NCBI GenBank assembly: GCA_934086315.1
Contig: CAKOHZ010000001.1
Coordinates: 1 to 64,000 of the forward strand
Length of the DNA stretch: 64,000 nucleotides
Direction of reading: 5' to 3'
From: an uncultured Bacilli bacterium
GTDB taxonomy: Bacteria > Bacillota_I > Bacilli_A > RF39 > UBA660
Shown here: positions 37,198-46,448 of the stretch, piece after piece
Layout of the letters: every line of letters starts with the position of its first letter
Position numbering within the stretch: position 1 is the stretch's first letter
Notes under the pieces: generated by a model
The model's database searches: none
What the model was told of the DNA's origin: nothing
What the model saw: only the letters and a program-made list of their open reading frames with translations
Position numbers and translations under genes: made by a program

Positions 37198-37226
37198 ATA
37201 ATATCAAAAAAATAGTGTTTTGTGAA
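37198..37226 (-). promoter_or_regulatory. Promoter of the TGS-kinase/gap unit
   Basis: Minus-strand TTCACA (37221-37226), 17 bases, TATTAT (37198-37203) with an extended TG. It is divergent from clpP, whose own promoter on the plus strand is not clear. Confidence 0.65.
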
Positions 37227-37268
37227 TAAATATAAGCTTACTTTACTAAAATATTACTAGGAGGAAAA

Positions 37269-37829
37269 ATGCATATACCATATATTATAGAAAGAAATGA
37301 AGGATGCGAAAGAGCTTATGATATTTATTCAAAGCTTTTAACAGATAGAATTATTTTTTTAGAAGGAGAAATTACAGATTTAACTGCTAACGCAATAGTA
37401 AGTGAGCTTTTATATTTAGACTCTATTAGTAATGATGATATTTATCTTTATATAAATAGCCCTGGAGGTTCCGTTACATCCGGATTTGCAATATATGACA
37501 CAATAAACTATATTAAAAGTAATGTTATAACTATTGGTATAGGTATGTGTGCATCTATGGCAGCTTTTATTCTTTCAAGTGGAAACAAAAGATGCGCTCT
37601 TAAAAATACTGAAATAATGATTCATCAACCACTAGGTGGTGCTCAAGGACAAGCAACAGAAATACAAATAGTCGCAGAAAGAATAATAAAACTAAAAGAA
37701 AAATTAAATTTAATACTTTCAAAGAACACAAAAAAACCTCTTTCTAAAATCAAAAAAGATGTAGAAAGAGATTATTATATGTCAGCTGATGAAGCTCTAA
37801 ACTATGGTTTAATAGATAAAATTATTTAA
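37269..37829 (+). CDS. clpP: ATP-dependent Clp protease proteolytic subunit
   Basis: ClpP, 186 residues. The catalytic triad is present: Ser96 ([11 protein letters not shown]), His119 (MIHQPLGG) and Asp168 ([12 protein letters not shown]); [12 protein letters not shown] forms the oxyanion loop. It degrades proteins fed by ClpX or ClpC and controls stress and development. AGGAGG lies six bases before the start. It is one of three plus-strand genes in the window and overlaps the end of whiA by eight bases, tail to tail. Confidence 0.97.
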   Translation: MHIPYIIERNEGCERAYDIYSKLLTDRIIFLEGEITDLTANAIVSELLYLDSISNDDIYLYINSPGGSVTSGFAIYDTINYIKSNVITIGIGMCASMAAFILSSGNKRCALKNTEIMIHQPLGGAQGQATEIQIVAERIIKLKEKLNLILSKNTKKPLSKIKKDVERDYYMSADEALNYGLIDKII

Positions 37830-38733
37830 CCATCTCTTTAATTTTTCTAAATCTATGATTAATACCACTCTTAGTAATAGGTCTTTCAGTTTCACTACTA
37901 ATTATTTCAGCAAGCTCAGCCATAGAACTTTCAGGATACTTTTCTTTATAAATACATATATCTTTAATTCTTTCATCAAGCAAATCAAAATCATGTGTCT
38001 CACGCAATTTACGTATAAGTTCTAGCTGTTCATTTGATGTGGCTATTATTTTATCAACATTAGCTTGTTCACAATTATTAAGCCTATTAGTCATATTTTT
38101 ATGATCCCTATATATTCTTATATCTTCATAATAAAATAGAGAATTAGTGGCATTTAACATCTTAATAAAGTCACTAATTTTTTCACTTTCTTTAATATAT
38201 ACCATATAACTACCATTACGTTTGATAACTTTGCTTTTAAAGTTTAATTCATTTAATAAAGAATTAACAAAGTTAGCTGTTTCTTCATTATATATAACAA
38301 ACTCAGCATGATATCTACTGGTCTTAGGATCATTTATACTTCCACACATCATAAAAACGCCACGTAAATATGCTTGTTTATCTTTAATCTCATCTATTAA
38401 ATAACTATGAGGTACATATACTCTTTTACCATCTATTATTATACATAAATCACTAAGTATTAAATCTAACTTCTCTTTAACCATTAAAAGTACTAGTCTA
38501 TTTTTTCTAAGTGAGTTTATACCACTAGTATCCATCTCTATATCAACATGATATGTATCCTTTATCAAAGTATATATTCTACGAGCTACACTAACATTCT
38601 CAGTAAATATTTCAAACTTATCATCTTCTATTTTAGCTCCAATATTAAGTATCGCAGAAAGTTCTGCTATATTTTCAGATTCACTATATTGTATAGTAGC
38701 TATTTCATTTTTAATATTACTTGTAAATGACAT
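37822..38733 (-). CDS. whiA: Sporulation/cell-division regulator WhiA
   Basis: WhiA, 303 residues. The N-terminal LAGLIDADG-like domain ([28 protein letters not shown]) is followed by a C-terminal helix-turn-helix ([33 protein letters not shown]). In Streptomyces it turns on sporulation septation; in Bacillus it affects division and nucleoid spacing. In many Bacillota it lies with yvcK and rapZ, but neither is here. The start at 38733 lies eight bases behind AGGTGG. It sits close to clpP and the ftsEX group. Confidence 0.95.
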   Translation of the reverse strand: MSFTSNIKNEIATIQYSESENIAELSAILNIGAKIEDDKFEIFTENVSVARRIYTLIKDTYHVDIEMDTSGINSLRKNRLVLLMVKEKLDLILSDLCIIIDGKRVYVPHSYLIDEIKDKQAYLRGVFMMCGSINDPKTSRYHAEFVIYNEETANFVNSLLNELNFKSKVIKRNGSYMVYIKESEKISDFIKMLNATNSLFYYEDIRIYRDHKNMTNRLNNCEQANVDKIIATSNEQLELIRKLRETHDFDLLDERIKDICIYKEKYPESSMAELAEIISSETERPITKSGINHRFRKIKEMVK

Positions 38734-38827
38734 ATTATTCACCACCTAAATTATATCATAATTTAAAAAATATTATAATTTTAGTTAGCATATTCTAACA
38801 TAAAGTATTTATTTTTTCAAGAAAACA

Positions 38828-38855
38828 AAAATATCTATGTTTCCATAGATATTTT
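38828..38855 (-). terminator. Terminator of the ftsE-ftsX-M23 unit
   Basis: Twelve-base-pair stem (AAAATATCTATG / CATAGATATTTT) with a GAAA loop, then TTTTTG on the minus strand. Confidence 0.85.
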
Positions 38856-38860
38856 ATATT

Positions 38861-40027
38861 CTAATAGAATCTACTAGTAAACTTCTTATACATTGCTGGG
38901 AATTTAACATAATTACGTGGATTGTAATATGTATCTCCTGTCCAACCCTTCATTATACCGAAGTGTAAGTGAGCTCCCGTAGAACAATTATCATAACTTT
39001 CTCCACCACCTACTGTACCAATAACACTAGTAATAGTAACTATATCTCCAATACTAACATTTATTGAATGAAGATGCATATAAACACTTCTATATTTAAC
39101 GCCTTTTACTGTATGTTGAATATATACCATATTACCACCACATCTAGCTTTTCTAACTATATTAGTTACACGACCAGCTGCAGAAGCATATACTTTAGTA
39201 CCAGTTGGATTACCACCTATATCAAGTGCCCTATGATTACTTCCAAGTTTACCAGTAATAGGATCTTTACGTCTACCAAATTCACTAGTTACTTTACCTT
39301 GATATAAAGGTCTAGTAAAGGAATCTGAATATGGAACGCCAAGACAGTCATCTATTTCCATAGTTTCTTTACAATTATTCTTTTTATAAGTATCTTCAAA
39401 ACCCTTAATTTCTATTTTACGAGCTTTAATTTTTTCTTCAACTGTTTGTTGTTCATCATCTATATCATTCATATCAAGATCATACTTCTTTAATGCTGCT
39501 TCCAACTTATCAATAGATGCTTCAGAATCTTTAATTTGTTTATTTAATTGTGTTTGAAGTTTCTTGTTTTCTTCAATCATATTATGCATTTCAGTTATTA
39601 AATTATCATTATACTTACTTAATTGTTCTACAACAGAACTTCTATATATAAAATCTGTAAATGAGGTAGCTTGAAATACATATTCTAAATATACATTTTC
39701 TCCATTAGATACTTGTAAAAAAGATAATAATGAATCTATTTCTTTATGTTTTTCTTCTATACTTTTGTTTAATTCATCTATTTTATTTCTAGATTCTGAT
39801 ATTTGTTCTTCAAATTTCACTATATCTTCATTTAATGCAGAAGTTTCTTTATTAGCTTCTTCTATTCTCTTTTGAGTTTCTTTTTCTTTCTTTATTAATG
39901 CGGCCATATTAGCTTCATCTTTTTTTAATTCATCTTTTAATGACTTTAATGATTTAGCATCTACATTACTTACTAATAAGAACGCGCAAATAGTAACAAA
40001 TAATATTTTAAATATTTTTTTCGTCAT
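38861..40027 (-). CDS. M23 murein hydrolase with coiled coil (EnvC/CwlO-type partner of FtsEX)
   Basis: 388 residues. A signal peptide (ILFVTICAFLLVSNVDA, cut near 24) is followed by a long coiled coil (about 25-215, repeated EEKIKAR and KLQTQLN types) and an M23 domain. The zinc ligands are present in NHRALDIGG (His and Asp) and HLHFGI; YMHLHSINVSIGD is the middle block. Unlike E. coli EnvC it therefore looks active itself. Placed directly after ftsX with a four-base overlap, it is probably the wall hydrolase switched on by FtsEX, as PcsB in streptococci and CwlO in Bacillus. Confidence 0.9.
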   Translation of the reverse strand: MTKKIFKILFVTICAFLLVSNVDAKSLKSLKDELKKDEANMAALIKKEKETQKRIEEANKETSALNEDIVKFEEQISESRNKIDELNKSIEEKHKEIDSLLSFLQVSNGENVYLEYVFQATSFTDFIYRSSVVEQLSKYNDNLITEMHNMIEENKKLQTQLNKQIKDSEASIDKLEAALKKYDLDMNDIDDEQQTVEEKIKARKIEIKGFEDTYKKNNCKETMEIDDCLGVPYSDSFTRPLYQGKVTSEFGRRKDPITGKLGSNHRALDIGGNPTGTKVYASAAGRVTNIVRKARCGGNMVYIQHTVKGVKYRSVYMHLHSINVSIGDIVTITSVIGTVGGGESYDNCSTGAHLHFGIMKGWTGDTYYNPRNYVKFPAMYKKFTSRFY

Positions 40028-40923
40028 ATCTTTAAGTATTTCCTTACTGCTCTATAGCTTCCGAATGCCCCAACAAGTACTCCAACTGATAATAATATAA
40101 CTAACACTAAATATATAACTTGAGATGGTTTAACTAATTTAATGATTGCAGTAAATAATTGTCCACCAAGTTTATTGTATATATAATAATATCCATAACA
40201 ACATATAATAATTGGCAATATTGAACCTATACATCCAAGTATAATTCCTTCAAAGAAGAAAGGTTGTCTAATAAATGTATTACTAGCTCCTACTAATCTT
40301 CTTATTTCTATTTCTCTTCTTCTTGATTGAATAGTTATCTTAATGGTATTACTTATTAATAATGCCGTTACTATTATTAGGGCAACTACTACTACATATG
40401 TAATTTTCTTTACTATAGCAAATATCTTAACTAATTCTTCTACTGAACCTTCCCCATACTTAACTATATCTACATTATTCATTTTTTTTATTTCATCAGC
40501 GGTATCTCCAATAGTAGTTAAATCATTTACTTTTACTAGGAATGTATCTTGAAGTGGATTAGTTTCTTCAGTATATTGAGACATTATACTATTAAATACA
40601 TCAGATTCACTTTGCATTTCCTTTCTAACTGATTCTTTAGAATTAAACTTAACTTCAGTAACATTTTCCGTATTTTGAATTCTTGTCATCAGCGCTTCTG
40701 ATTCAGCAGTGGTAGTTTTTCTATCTAAGAATACCACTATTGTCATATCTTTTTCTATTTGTTTAGTAAAATTATTAACATTATATGATAACAATATACT
40801 AAAGCCTACCAATATTAATGTTATTGTTATACAAGAGATACTAGCAAGTGATAATGAAAAGTTACGAAATACACCTTTAAATGACTCTTGTATATTACTT
40901 TTTAATATTCTAAATGCCTTCAC
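40024..40923 (-). CDS. ftsX: Cell-division ABC permease FtsX
   Basis: FtsX, 299 residues, four transmembrane helices: one near 20-45, an outer domain of about 130 residues (TIVVFLDRKTTTAESEALM...), then three helices at about 175-200, 225-250 and 270-290. RREIEIRRLVGASNTFIRQPFFFEG is the family hallmark. It transmits FtsE ATP hydrolysis to the outer hydrolase. The gene overlaps ftsE by 14 bases. Confidence 0.96.
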   Translation of the reverse strand: MKAFRILKSNIQESFKGVFRNFSLSLASISCITITLILVGFSILLSYNVNNFTKQIEKDMTIVVFLDRKTTTAESEALMTRIQNTENVTEVKFNSKESVRKEMQSESDVFNSIMSQYTEETNPLQDTFLVKVNDLTTIGDTADEIKKMNNVDIVKYGEGSVEELVKIFAIVKKITYVVVVALIIVTALLISNTIKITIQSRRREIEIRRLVGASNTFIRQPFFFEGIILGCIGSILPIIICCYGYYYIYNKLGGQLFTAIIKLVKPSQVIYLVLVILLSVGVLVGAFGSYRAVRKYLKI

Positions 40924-41608
40924 TCTTATACTTTCCTTTCTGACTATCTTTAGCTACTAGTCCTTTGTCTATAACTATTACTCTCTTTTTCATCTTGTTT
41001 ACTATTTCTTTATCATGCGTTGCCATTATAATAGTTGTTCCTAAATCTTTATTGATACCATCTATAACCTTCATAATTTCCATTGAAGTTTCAGGATCCA
41101 AGTTACCAGTAGGTTCATCGCATATTAACACTTTAGGTTCATTTACTATAGCTCTTGCTATTGATACTCTTTGTTGTTCTCCACCAGAAAGTTCATCAGG
41201 ATAACTTCTAAGTTTATCTTTAAGACCTACTTGTTCTATCGCTTTAATAGCTCTTTTTCTAACTTCTGTTTCCTTAAGACCATATACTTCTAATGCAAAA
41301 GCAACATTTTCATATACAGTTAATTTTGATAATAACTTGTAGTCTTGAAAAACTATTCCTAATTTACGTCTAAGTTTATATACTTTACCATTTCTAAGTT
41401 TTGATACATTTACTCCACCTACATAAACTTCGCCACGAGAAGGTTTTTCTTGTCTATATAATAGTTTTATTAATGTACTTTTACCACTTCCAGATGTACC
41501 AATAACAAACACAAACTCACCTTTAGATATCTCTAAATTTACATCACACAATGCTGTAACACCATTAGGATATCTTTTATATACATTTTTAAGTTCTATT
41601 AGTTGCAT
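40910..41608 (-). CDS. ftsE: Cell-division ABC ATPase FtsE
   Basis: FtsE, 232 residues. Walker A GTSGSGKSTL, Q-loop FQDYKLL, signature LSGGEQQRVSIARAI, Walker B VLICDEPTGNLD and the H-loop MATHDKEIV are all present. YPNGVTALCDVNLEI is typical of FtsE. The start at 41608 lies six bases behind GGAGG; the GTG twelve bases earlier overlaps that site. It forms a unit with ftsX and the M23 hydrolase. Confidence 0.97.
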   Translation of the reverse strand: MQLIELKNVYKRYPNGVTALCDVNLEISKGEFVFVIGTSGSGKSTLIKLLYRQEKPSRGEVYVGGVNVSKLRNGKVYKLRRKLGIVFQDYKLLSKLTVYENVAFALEVYGLKETEVRKRAIKAIEQVGLKDKLRSYPDELSGGEQQRVSIARAIVNEPKVLICDEPTGNLDPETSMEIMKVIDGINKDLGTTIIMATHDKEIVNKMKKRVIVIDKGLVAKDSQKGKYKSEGI

Positions 41609-41769
41609 TCTCGCCTCCACTAAACATTATATTATTTATAATTCTATTGTCAAAATACAATTTTTTCCTTTAGAAGTACATTATCAAAATATACTCCAAT
41701 ATAATTATAGCAAAATTACAACTATTTTTCTATATTCTAGTTGTTCTCAATAAAAAAGTGTAAACAAAA

Positions 41770-41786
41770 AGCAATCATTGATTGCT
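41770..41786 (-). terminator. Terminator of prfB
   Basis: Minus-strand AGCAATC / GATTGCT stem with a three-base loop followed by TTTTTG; it overlaps the end of prfB. Confidence 0.65.
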
Positions 41787-42867
41787 ATAATTTAAGATAT
41801 TCTTCTAAAAACTCTTGTATATCACCATCAAGTACTTTATCTACATTAGATGTTTCATAGTTTGTTCTTGTATCTTTTACTAATGTATATGGACACATTA
41901 CATAACTTCTAACAGCACTACCAAAGTTAACATCCATCACATCACCTTTAAGATCTTTTATTTTATCATTAAATTCTTTTTGATTAAGAATATATAATTT
42001 ATTTTTTAACATCTCAAGTGCTATTTCTTTATTTCTAAGTTGACTTCTCTCCATTTGAGATGATGTTACTATACCAGTAGGTATATGTGTAATTCTAACA
42101 GCAGAATCAGTTGTGTTTACTCCTTGACCACCACAACCACTAGAGCGATATACATCTATTCTTAAATCACTTTCTTTAATCTCCACTTCTAATTTTTTAT
42201 TTATTTCTGGCGTTACTAGTACTGATGCAAAAGACGTATGACGACGACTATTACTATCAAAAGGACTTATCCTAACAAGCCTATGAACTCCAGTTTCGCC
42301 CTTTAAGTATCCAAAAGCATAATACCCTTTAACAAGTAATGTACATCCTTTAATACCAACTTCCTCACCATCTTGTCTGCTTATTATTTCATATTTATAG
42401 TCATTCTTATCAAAGTATCTAGTATACATTCTAAGTAACATATTAGCCCAATCATTACTTTCAGTACCACCAGCACCACTATGTATTTCAACATATGCAT
42501 TATTAGAATCAAATTCACCACTTAATAGTGCATATAACTTTAGTTTCTCTAAAGAATTTTCTATTTCATTAACTTCACTAAGTACACCATCAATATCTTC
42601 ATCACTAAGTTCTAACTCAAGCATTTCTAACAGTGTGTTAACAGAACTATAAAGATTATTATATTTATTGCATACTTCTTTAAGTCCTTTAAGTTCACTA
42701 AGTACATTCTTAGCATTATCCATATCATTCCAAAAAGAAGTATCTGATGAAATACTTTCTAGTTCCTCTATTCTTTTATTCTTAGTATCAATCTCTAACT
42801 TTACACTAATATCATTCAGAATATTTAAATAATCATTTAATTTTTTCTCTATATCTTTTGTTTCCAT
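41785..42867 (-). CDS. prfB: Peptide chain release factor 2, without programmed frameshift
   Basis: RF2, 360 residues. Ser-Pro-Phe (201-203, RISPFDSN) is the stop-codon reading tripeptide and GGQ (246-248) the catalytic loop. It recognises TAA and TGA, which fits the use of TGA as stop here. Most bacteria carry an in-frame TGA near codon 26 that needs a +1 shift; this gene reads straight through that region (SVKLEIDTKNKRIEEL) with no stop, so autoregulation by frameshift is absent. In Bacillus prfB directly follows secA; here about 10 kb of other genes lie between them. Confidence 0.96.
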   Translation of the reverse strand: METKDIEKKLNDYLNILNDISVKLEIDTKNKRIEELESISSDTSFWNDMDNAKNVLSELKGLKEVCNKYNNLYSSVNTLLEMLELELSDEDIDGVLSEVNEIENSLEKLKLYALLSGEFDSNNAYVEIHSGAGGTESNDWANMLLRMYTRYFDKNDYKYEIISRQDGEEVGIKGCTLLVKGYYAFGYLKGETGVHRLVRISPFDSNSRRHTSFASVLVTPEINKKLEVEIKESDLRIDVYRSSGCGGQGVNTTDSAVRITHIPTGIVTSSQMERSQLRNKEIALEMLKNKLYILNQKEFNDKIKDLKGDVMDVNFGSAVRSYVMCPYTLVKDTRTNYETSNVDKVLDGDIQEFLEEYLKL

Positions 42868-42905
42868 ACATAAATTATATCATTTAAGTGTATTTTTTAA
42901 AAGAA

Positions 42906-42930
42906 AATAGAAAGCTTTTTACTTTCTATT
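42906..42930 (-). terminator. Terminator behind the 42.9 kb gene
   Basis: Nine-base-pair stem AATAGAAAG / CTTTCTATT with a seven-base loop, then TTCTTTT on the minus strand. Confidence 0.7.
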
Positions 42931-43266
42931 AAAAATTCTACTTAATACGTTACGTTTTTCACTCTTTTCAGGTTTTCTATATTGTTCTTCAATTTGACTA
43001 ACTATTTCATCAACTTTATCTTGTGTATAATTAAATCTTCTAAAATCAACTATAGCATTTTTACACTCAGAATCATAATGAACACAAGCAAGGTCACATC
43101 CTACAGGAGCTCTATTTCCAGTCTTTATTTCATATTCCATCATTATAGTATTAAATAAAGTAACTGGTATATCATAACATAATGATTCACCATCTAATCT
43201 TCTAACCAAGAATACTCCAAAATCACTTTCATATTTATATCCATATTGTATTCTTTGCTCAAACAT
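42919..43266 (-). CDS. Small protein of unknown function with basic C-terminal tail
   Basis: 115 residues, soluble, no signal. Conserved-looking patches are YGYKYESDFGVFLVRRLDGE, a CDLACVHYDSEC cysteine group and FRRFNYTQDKVDEIVSQIEEQY; it ends in a basic amphipathic stretch NVLSRIFNRK. I recognise no family. The ending resembles that of the 47.9-49.0 kb protein (SILKRIFRNKNTK). The start at 43266 lies behind GGTGG. It has its own promoter and terminator. It might be a regulator or membrane-associated adaptor, but nothing shows this. Confidence 0.65.
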   Translation of the reverse strand: MFEQRIQYGYKYESDFGVFLVRRLDGESLCYDIPVTLFNTIMMEYEIKTGNRAPVGCDLACVHYDSECKNAIVDFRRFNYTQDKVDEIVSQIEEQYRKPEKSEKRNVLSRIFNRK

Positions 43267-43287
43267 AATCCACCAACCTTGAAATGT

Positions 43288-43316
43288 ATTATATATCACA
43301 TCTATTAAAATAACAA
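43288..43316 (-). promoter_or_regulatory. Promoter of the 42.9 kb gene
   Basis: Minus-strand TTGTTA (43311-43316), 17 bases, TATAAT (43288-43293). Confidence 0.7.
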
Positions 43317-43335
43317 GTTTTATTTACAAAATATA

Positions 43336-44250
43336 TTAGTTAATGAATCTACACTTATATAACTTTTTACATAAAGGACTATAATCTACTTTAGATAAAT
43401 CTTTACTTTTACTTTCAGCAATATACTTAGTTAAATACATAGCTTGTACTAACATTTGATAATCATCAAGTATCATATCATTATATTTACCATCTATAAC
43501 TATAATACTTTTATAATATTTACTAATCTCACTAAGTAATAATCTATCAAGTTCACTATTTCTATTTAAAAATATTGCTATACTATTATTATTTATAGAC
43601 ATTGTACTTCTTCCATGACAATAAGAGTATTTGTCGTGAATAATTGGCACACCTATACCAGACTCAATCATAGTGCTTTCTAAATACTTACTTGTAGTAC
43701 TTGTATCATAACCACTAAATATTTCATAAACGTCACACTTTGTATCAAATACAAACTTTTTCTCTTCTATATCATCAAGAAAAGACATATCTCCATTCAT
43801 ATAATAATTAATAAGAATAGAAACTGGTATTAAAGTAGCTCCAAGTGATATAAAACTTCTTTCATTATCAATCGTTGTATTATATTGTAGATTAACTACA
43901 CCATCATTTCTATTCCTAGAAAGCAAATACTTCTTAAGTTCATTATTAAAAGATAGTTCTACTCCATAGTTACTTCCTCCATAGCTACAAGCAACTATAT
44001 TTGAGTAAACACTACTATTCATATAAATCATATCCCTAGGTTCAGTATTTCTAGTAATAATTGAATTTTTAGTACTTAAAACTTTAGTTCCAAAGTCACT
44101 AACAACACTACTACCACCAACACCACTAACAAGAGTAGGTTTATCTAACTTAGATAGTTCATAATTAATATACTCAGTATCAGTATTATCAAAAGCATCT
44201 ACAATCCTTCCCTTCAAATATTCAAAATTAACTTTCATATTCTTTTCCAT
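43336..44250 (-). CDS. SIS-fold (sugar isomerase-like) protein
   Basis: 304 residues with two SIS-type halves. LVSGVGGSSVVSDFGTKVLS opens the first, and NIVACSYGGSNYGVELSF is its second loop; the second half has IESGIGVPIIHDKYSYCHGRSTMSIN and NSIAIFLNRNSELDRLLLSEI. SIS domains bind phosphosugars in isomerases, aminotransferases and regulators. The Gly-Gly-Ser and Ser-x-Gly-Gly loops fit phosphosugar binding, but no enzyme family can be named. AAGGAGG lies seven bases before the start. It lies 52 bases behind the WYL gene, probably in the same operon, with a small hairpin in the gap. Confidence 0.6.
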   Translation of the reverse strand: MEKNMKVNFEYLKGRIVDAFDNTDTEYINYELSKLDKPTLVSGVGGSSVVSDFGTKVLSTKNSIITRNTEPRDMIYMNSSVYSNIVACSYGGSNYGVELSFNNELKKYLLSRNRNDGVVNLQYNTTIDNERSFISLGATLIPVSILINYYMNGDMSFLDDIEEKKFVFDTKCDVYEIFSGYDTSTTSKYLESTMIESGIGVPIIHDKYSYCHGRSTMSINNNSIAIFLNRNSELDRLLLSEISKYYKSIIVIDGKYNDMILDDYQMLVQAMYLTKYIAESKSKDLSKVDYSPLCKKLYKCRFIN

Positions 44251-44302
44251 AAAAAATCCTCCTTAAGTAAAACTTACTACTTAAAGAGGAAATATTTCGT
44301 CT

Positions 44303-44905
44303 CTATTCATATTTTTCATCTAATAATTCATATTTTATAATTCTTTTTAATTCAAAATGTCTTATATCTTTTCTAAGTTCACAAAAAGCCGCACAATACC
44401 AACCATCTTGAAATAAAAACATATTTGCTGGATCTATTACTCTTACGTTTTCTCCTTTACCATAAGAATAATATTTTATCTTAACTTTTCTTTTTTCTTT
44501 AATTGCTCTTGTAAGAACATTATACTTTTTAAGTGTCTCATCTTTTAGATTAAGTTCATTTTCTTCTTGTTTACTACCTATATATACACCTTTAATCTTA
44601 TCTTGAAGTACCAATAATTTATTCTTTAATTCTTTATCACTCTCAAAATCAATATATTTACTAAGTAATTCTGAATCACTTTTATTAAATTTTCTTAAAG
44701 GCATTCTTATACTTTGATTTAATACATAACCTCCATAAGGACCTTTTATAGTACCAACATATATTCCACATTTATCAAGTTCTTCTTTATATACTCTTAT
44801 CATTCTTTCACTTACTTCAAGTTCTTGCGATAATTCTTTAATACTATATTTACGACCAGTATTTAAAAGTTCTATCATTGTAAGTACATTAGATATTTTA
44901 GACAT
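44303..44905 (-). CDS. WYL-domain transcription regulator
   Basis: 200 residues. An N-terminal HTH_11-type domain (TGRKYSIKELSQELEVSERMIRVYKEELDKCG) is followed by a WYL domain (about 125-198; VKIKYYSYGKG, VIDPANMFLFQDGWYCAAFCEL, IRHFELKRI). WYL proteins bind nucleic acids or nucleotides and often control DNA-damage or defence genes. Here it is the fourth gene of a tightly packed run (gap one base) with a glycosylase and two nucleotide hydrolases, so it probably controls that unit. Confidence 0.85.
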   Translation of the reverse strand: MSKISNVLTMIELLNTGRKYSIKELSQELEVSERMIRVYKEELDKCGIYVGTIKGPYGGYVLNQSIRMPLRKFNKSDSELLSKYIDFESDKELKNKLLVLQDKIKGVYIGSKQEENELNLKDETLKKYNVLTRAIKEKRKVKIKYYSYGKGENVRVIDPANMFLFQDGWYCAAFCELRKDIRHFELKRIIKYELLDEKYE

Positions 44906-44906
44906 A

Positions 44907-45557
44907 TTAATCTCTCACTTCATTTATAATATATTTTAAATCTTCTATTGCTTTAGGTGCATTAAAACTACCATTACCAACTGGATAATATACTGAATAT
45001 ACCTTATATTCTTGTTTCTTAATTTTTAAAGTAAACTTTTTACGTCTACATTCTGATACTGATACTTTAGTACCCAAAACTATAGAACTAACTTGATTGC
45101 CAAATAACACTATTACTTTAGGTTTAATAATTTCAAATTCTTTATATAAAAGTTTTAAATATTCAAGATACACTTCATCTTTTAAAGGTCTTGCATCTAC
45201 TTGTGTACATTTACCTAAATTTGTTATGAAATATTTATGCTTACTAACATTAGCATATACCTCATCAGCAAACTCATAAGTCCAATCTTTGCCCTTTATT
45301 TCTCTAATTTGACTATATATATTTTCATCTAAAAGTCCTATGTTATAAAATAATGCCCATATATTTTTAGTACCTATCCAAGGACTCTTTCTACCTTTCC
45401 AAGACTTTAAAGATGCTATATTTCTACCAGTTGGATTCATAAATACAAAACATATATCTGGATTTTCAGTACAACCACCATTATAAATAGAATCTAATTC
45501 TTTAGATCCATATTTCAATTGTAATTTATCATACTTCTTATTCAATTCTTCTATCAT
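44907..45557 (-). CDS. Uracil-DNA glycosylase-family protein
   Basis: 216 residues of the uracil-DNA glycosylase superfamily. The first motif region reads ICFVFMNPTGRNIAS (in place of GEAPG), followed by SPWIGTKNIWALFYNIGLLD; the middle FITNLGKCTQVDARPL gives the Asn strand; VIVLFGNQVSSIVLG is the core strand; and VYYPVGNGSFNAPKA stands at the place of the HPS motif. The catalytic residues differ from classic Ung, so its base or even its being an active glycosylase is open. It lies one base from each neighbour. Confidence 0.7.
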   Translation of the reverse strand: MIEELNKKYDKLQLKYGSKELDSIYNGGCTENPDICFVFMNPTGRNIASLKSWKGRKSPWIGTKNIWALFYNIGLLDENIYSQIREIKGKDWTYEFADEVYANVSKHKYFITNLGKCTQVDARPLKDEVYLEYLKLLYKEFEIIKPKVIVLFGNQVSSIVLGTKVSVSECRRKKFTLKIKKQEYKVYSVYYPVGNGSFNAPKAIEDLKYIINEVRD

Positions 45558-45558
45558 A

Positions 45559-45963
45559 CTAATCTATATAATTATTCTCTACTGCATAAGGAACAACTTC
45601 ATTTTTTAATGTATTTGATAATATATCAACGCCATCACTAGTTTGATACCATAAGAATTTTTCTATTTCTTCTCCAGTAACTGGTTCATATTTAAGTTCT
45701 CCATTATATTTAAACACATAAAAATGTATTTTAGTTATTCCATCACTAGTAGCTATCTCATCAAAATCCATCACTAATTCAAATAAACTTTCATCAAACT
45801 TACAAGAATCACTTAACTCTTCATGACACTCTCTTATAGCGGCTTCTAATGGTGTTTCTCCTTCTTCAACTCTTCCACCTATCATTTGATAAGTATTTCT
45901 TTTTCTAGGTTTATCTATTAATAATTTCCTATCTTTAAAAAACATAGTTCCTACTACTTCCAT
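45559..45963 (-). CDS. NUDIX hydrolase
   Basis: 134 residues. The NUDIX box GRVEEGETPLEAAIRECHEEL is complete (G-x5-E-x7-REC-x-EE). These enzymes split nucleoside diphosphates linked to another group, among them damaged dNTPs. The N-terminal MEVVGTMFFKDRKLLIDKPR and the IGG just before the box suit an MTH1/ADP-ribose-type fold; the substrate is unknown. It is the second gene of the nucleotide operon. Confidence 0.85.
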   Translation of the reverse strand: MEVVGTMFFKDRKLLIDKPRKRNTYQMIGGRVEEGETPLEAAIRECHEELSDSCKFDESLFELVMDFDEIATSDGITKIHFYVFKYNGELKYEPVTGEEIEKFLWYQTSDGVDILSNTLKNEVVPYAVENNYID

Positions 45964-45965
45964 AA

Positions 45966-46421
45966 TTATCCTACTTTCTTAATAGCTTCTTTTAATAATT
46001 CTTCTAAATTATTGTATGGTTTCTTTTTATAATCTAATTCATATAACCAATCTAAATATCTATTTTTAATTGATTCATCTGGTCTTCCATATAATATCTT
46101 ACCAGTATTTATATAATATCCAAATTCAACATTAGTGGTAAAAGCTGGCATATCAGGAAGACTTCTAGGTACCCAAAATACTATAACACTTGAATTCATT
46201 AATCCTTCTCTTTCCCACATAACTTGATCTTCATATTCACCCCTAGGCTTCATACTAGAATATTCGGGTACATATACTATACCATCAAAATTATTTTCTT
46301 TAAGTATTTTTATTGCTTCTTTTCTCCAAGACACAATATCTTCTTTTCTAGGAGTAGGCCCTGCTAAGAAAATTGATTTCTTTCCTTTAATTATTTTTTG
46401 ATCACTATAATTTACTATCAT
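45966..46421 (-). CDS. Nucleoside 2-deoxyribosyltransferase-like protein
   Basis: 151 residues of the Nuc_deoxyrib_tr_2 type. IFLAGPTPRKEDIVSWRKEAI binds the ribose phosphate side; VYVPEYSS, QVMWEREGLMNSSVIVFWVPRSLPDMPAFTTNVEFGYYINTGKILYGRPDES is the full family core with the catalytic Glu in NVEFG. Relatives cut or exchange the base of deoxynucleosides. GAGGT lies five bases before the start, and the -10 TATAAT (46438-46443) with an extended TG lies just upstream, so this is the first gene of the operon NDT-NUDIX-UDG-WYL-SIS. Confidence 0.85.
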   Translation of the reverse strand: MIVNYSDQKIIKGKKSIFLAGPTPRKEDIVSWRKEAIKILKENNFDGIVYVPEYSSMKPRGEYEDQVMWEREGLMNSSVIVFWVPRSLPDMPAFTTNVEFGYYINTGKILYGRPDESIKNRYLDWLYELDYKKKPYNNLEELLKEAIKKVG

Positions 46422-46448
46422 ATTACCTCACAAACCCATTATAACAAA

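Noticed and set aside
37822..37829. The eight-base tail-to-tail overlap of clpP and whiA as a regulatory antisense device
   Set aside because: Short convergent overlaps are common in compact genomes, and no structure or motif supports a special role.
38861..40027. The M23 protein after ftsX as a non-catalytic EnvC
   Set aside because: The His and Asp of HRALD and both His of HLHFG are present, so it is probably an active hydrolase of the PcsB/CwlO kind.
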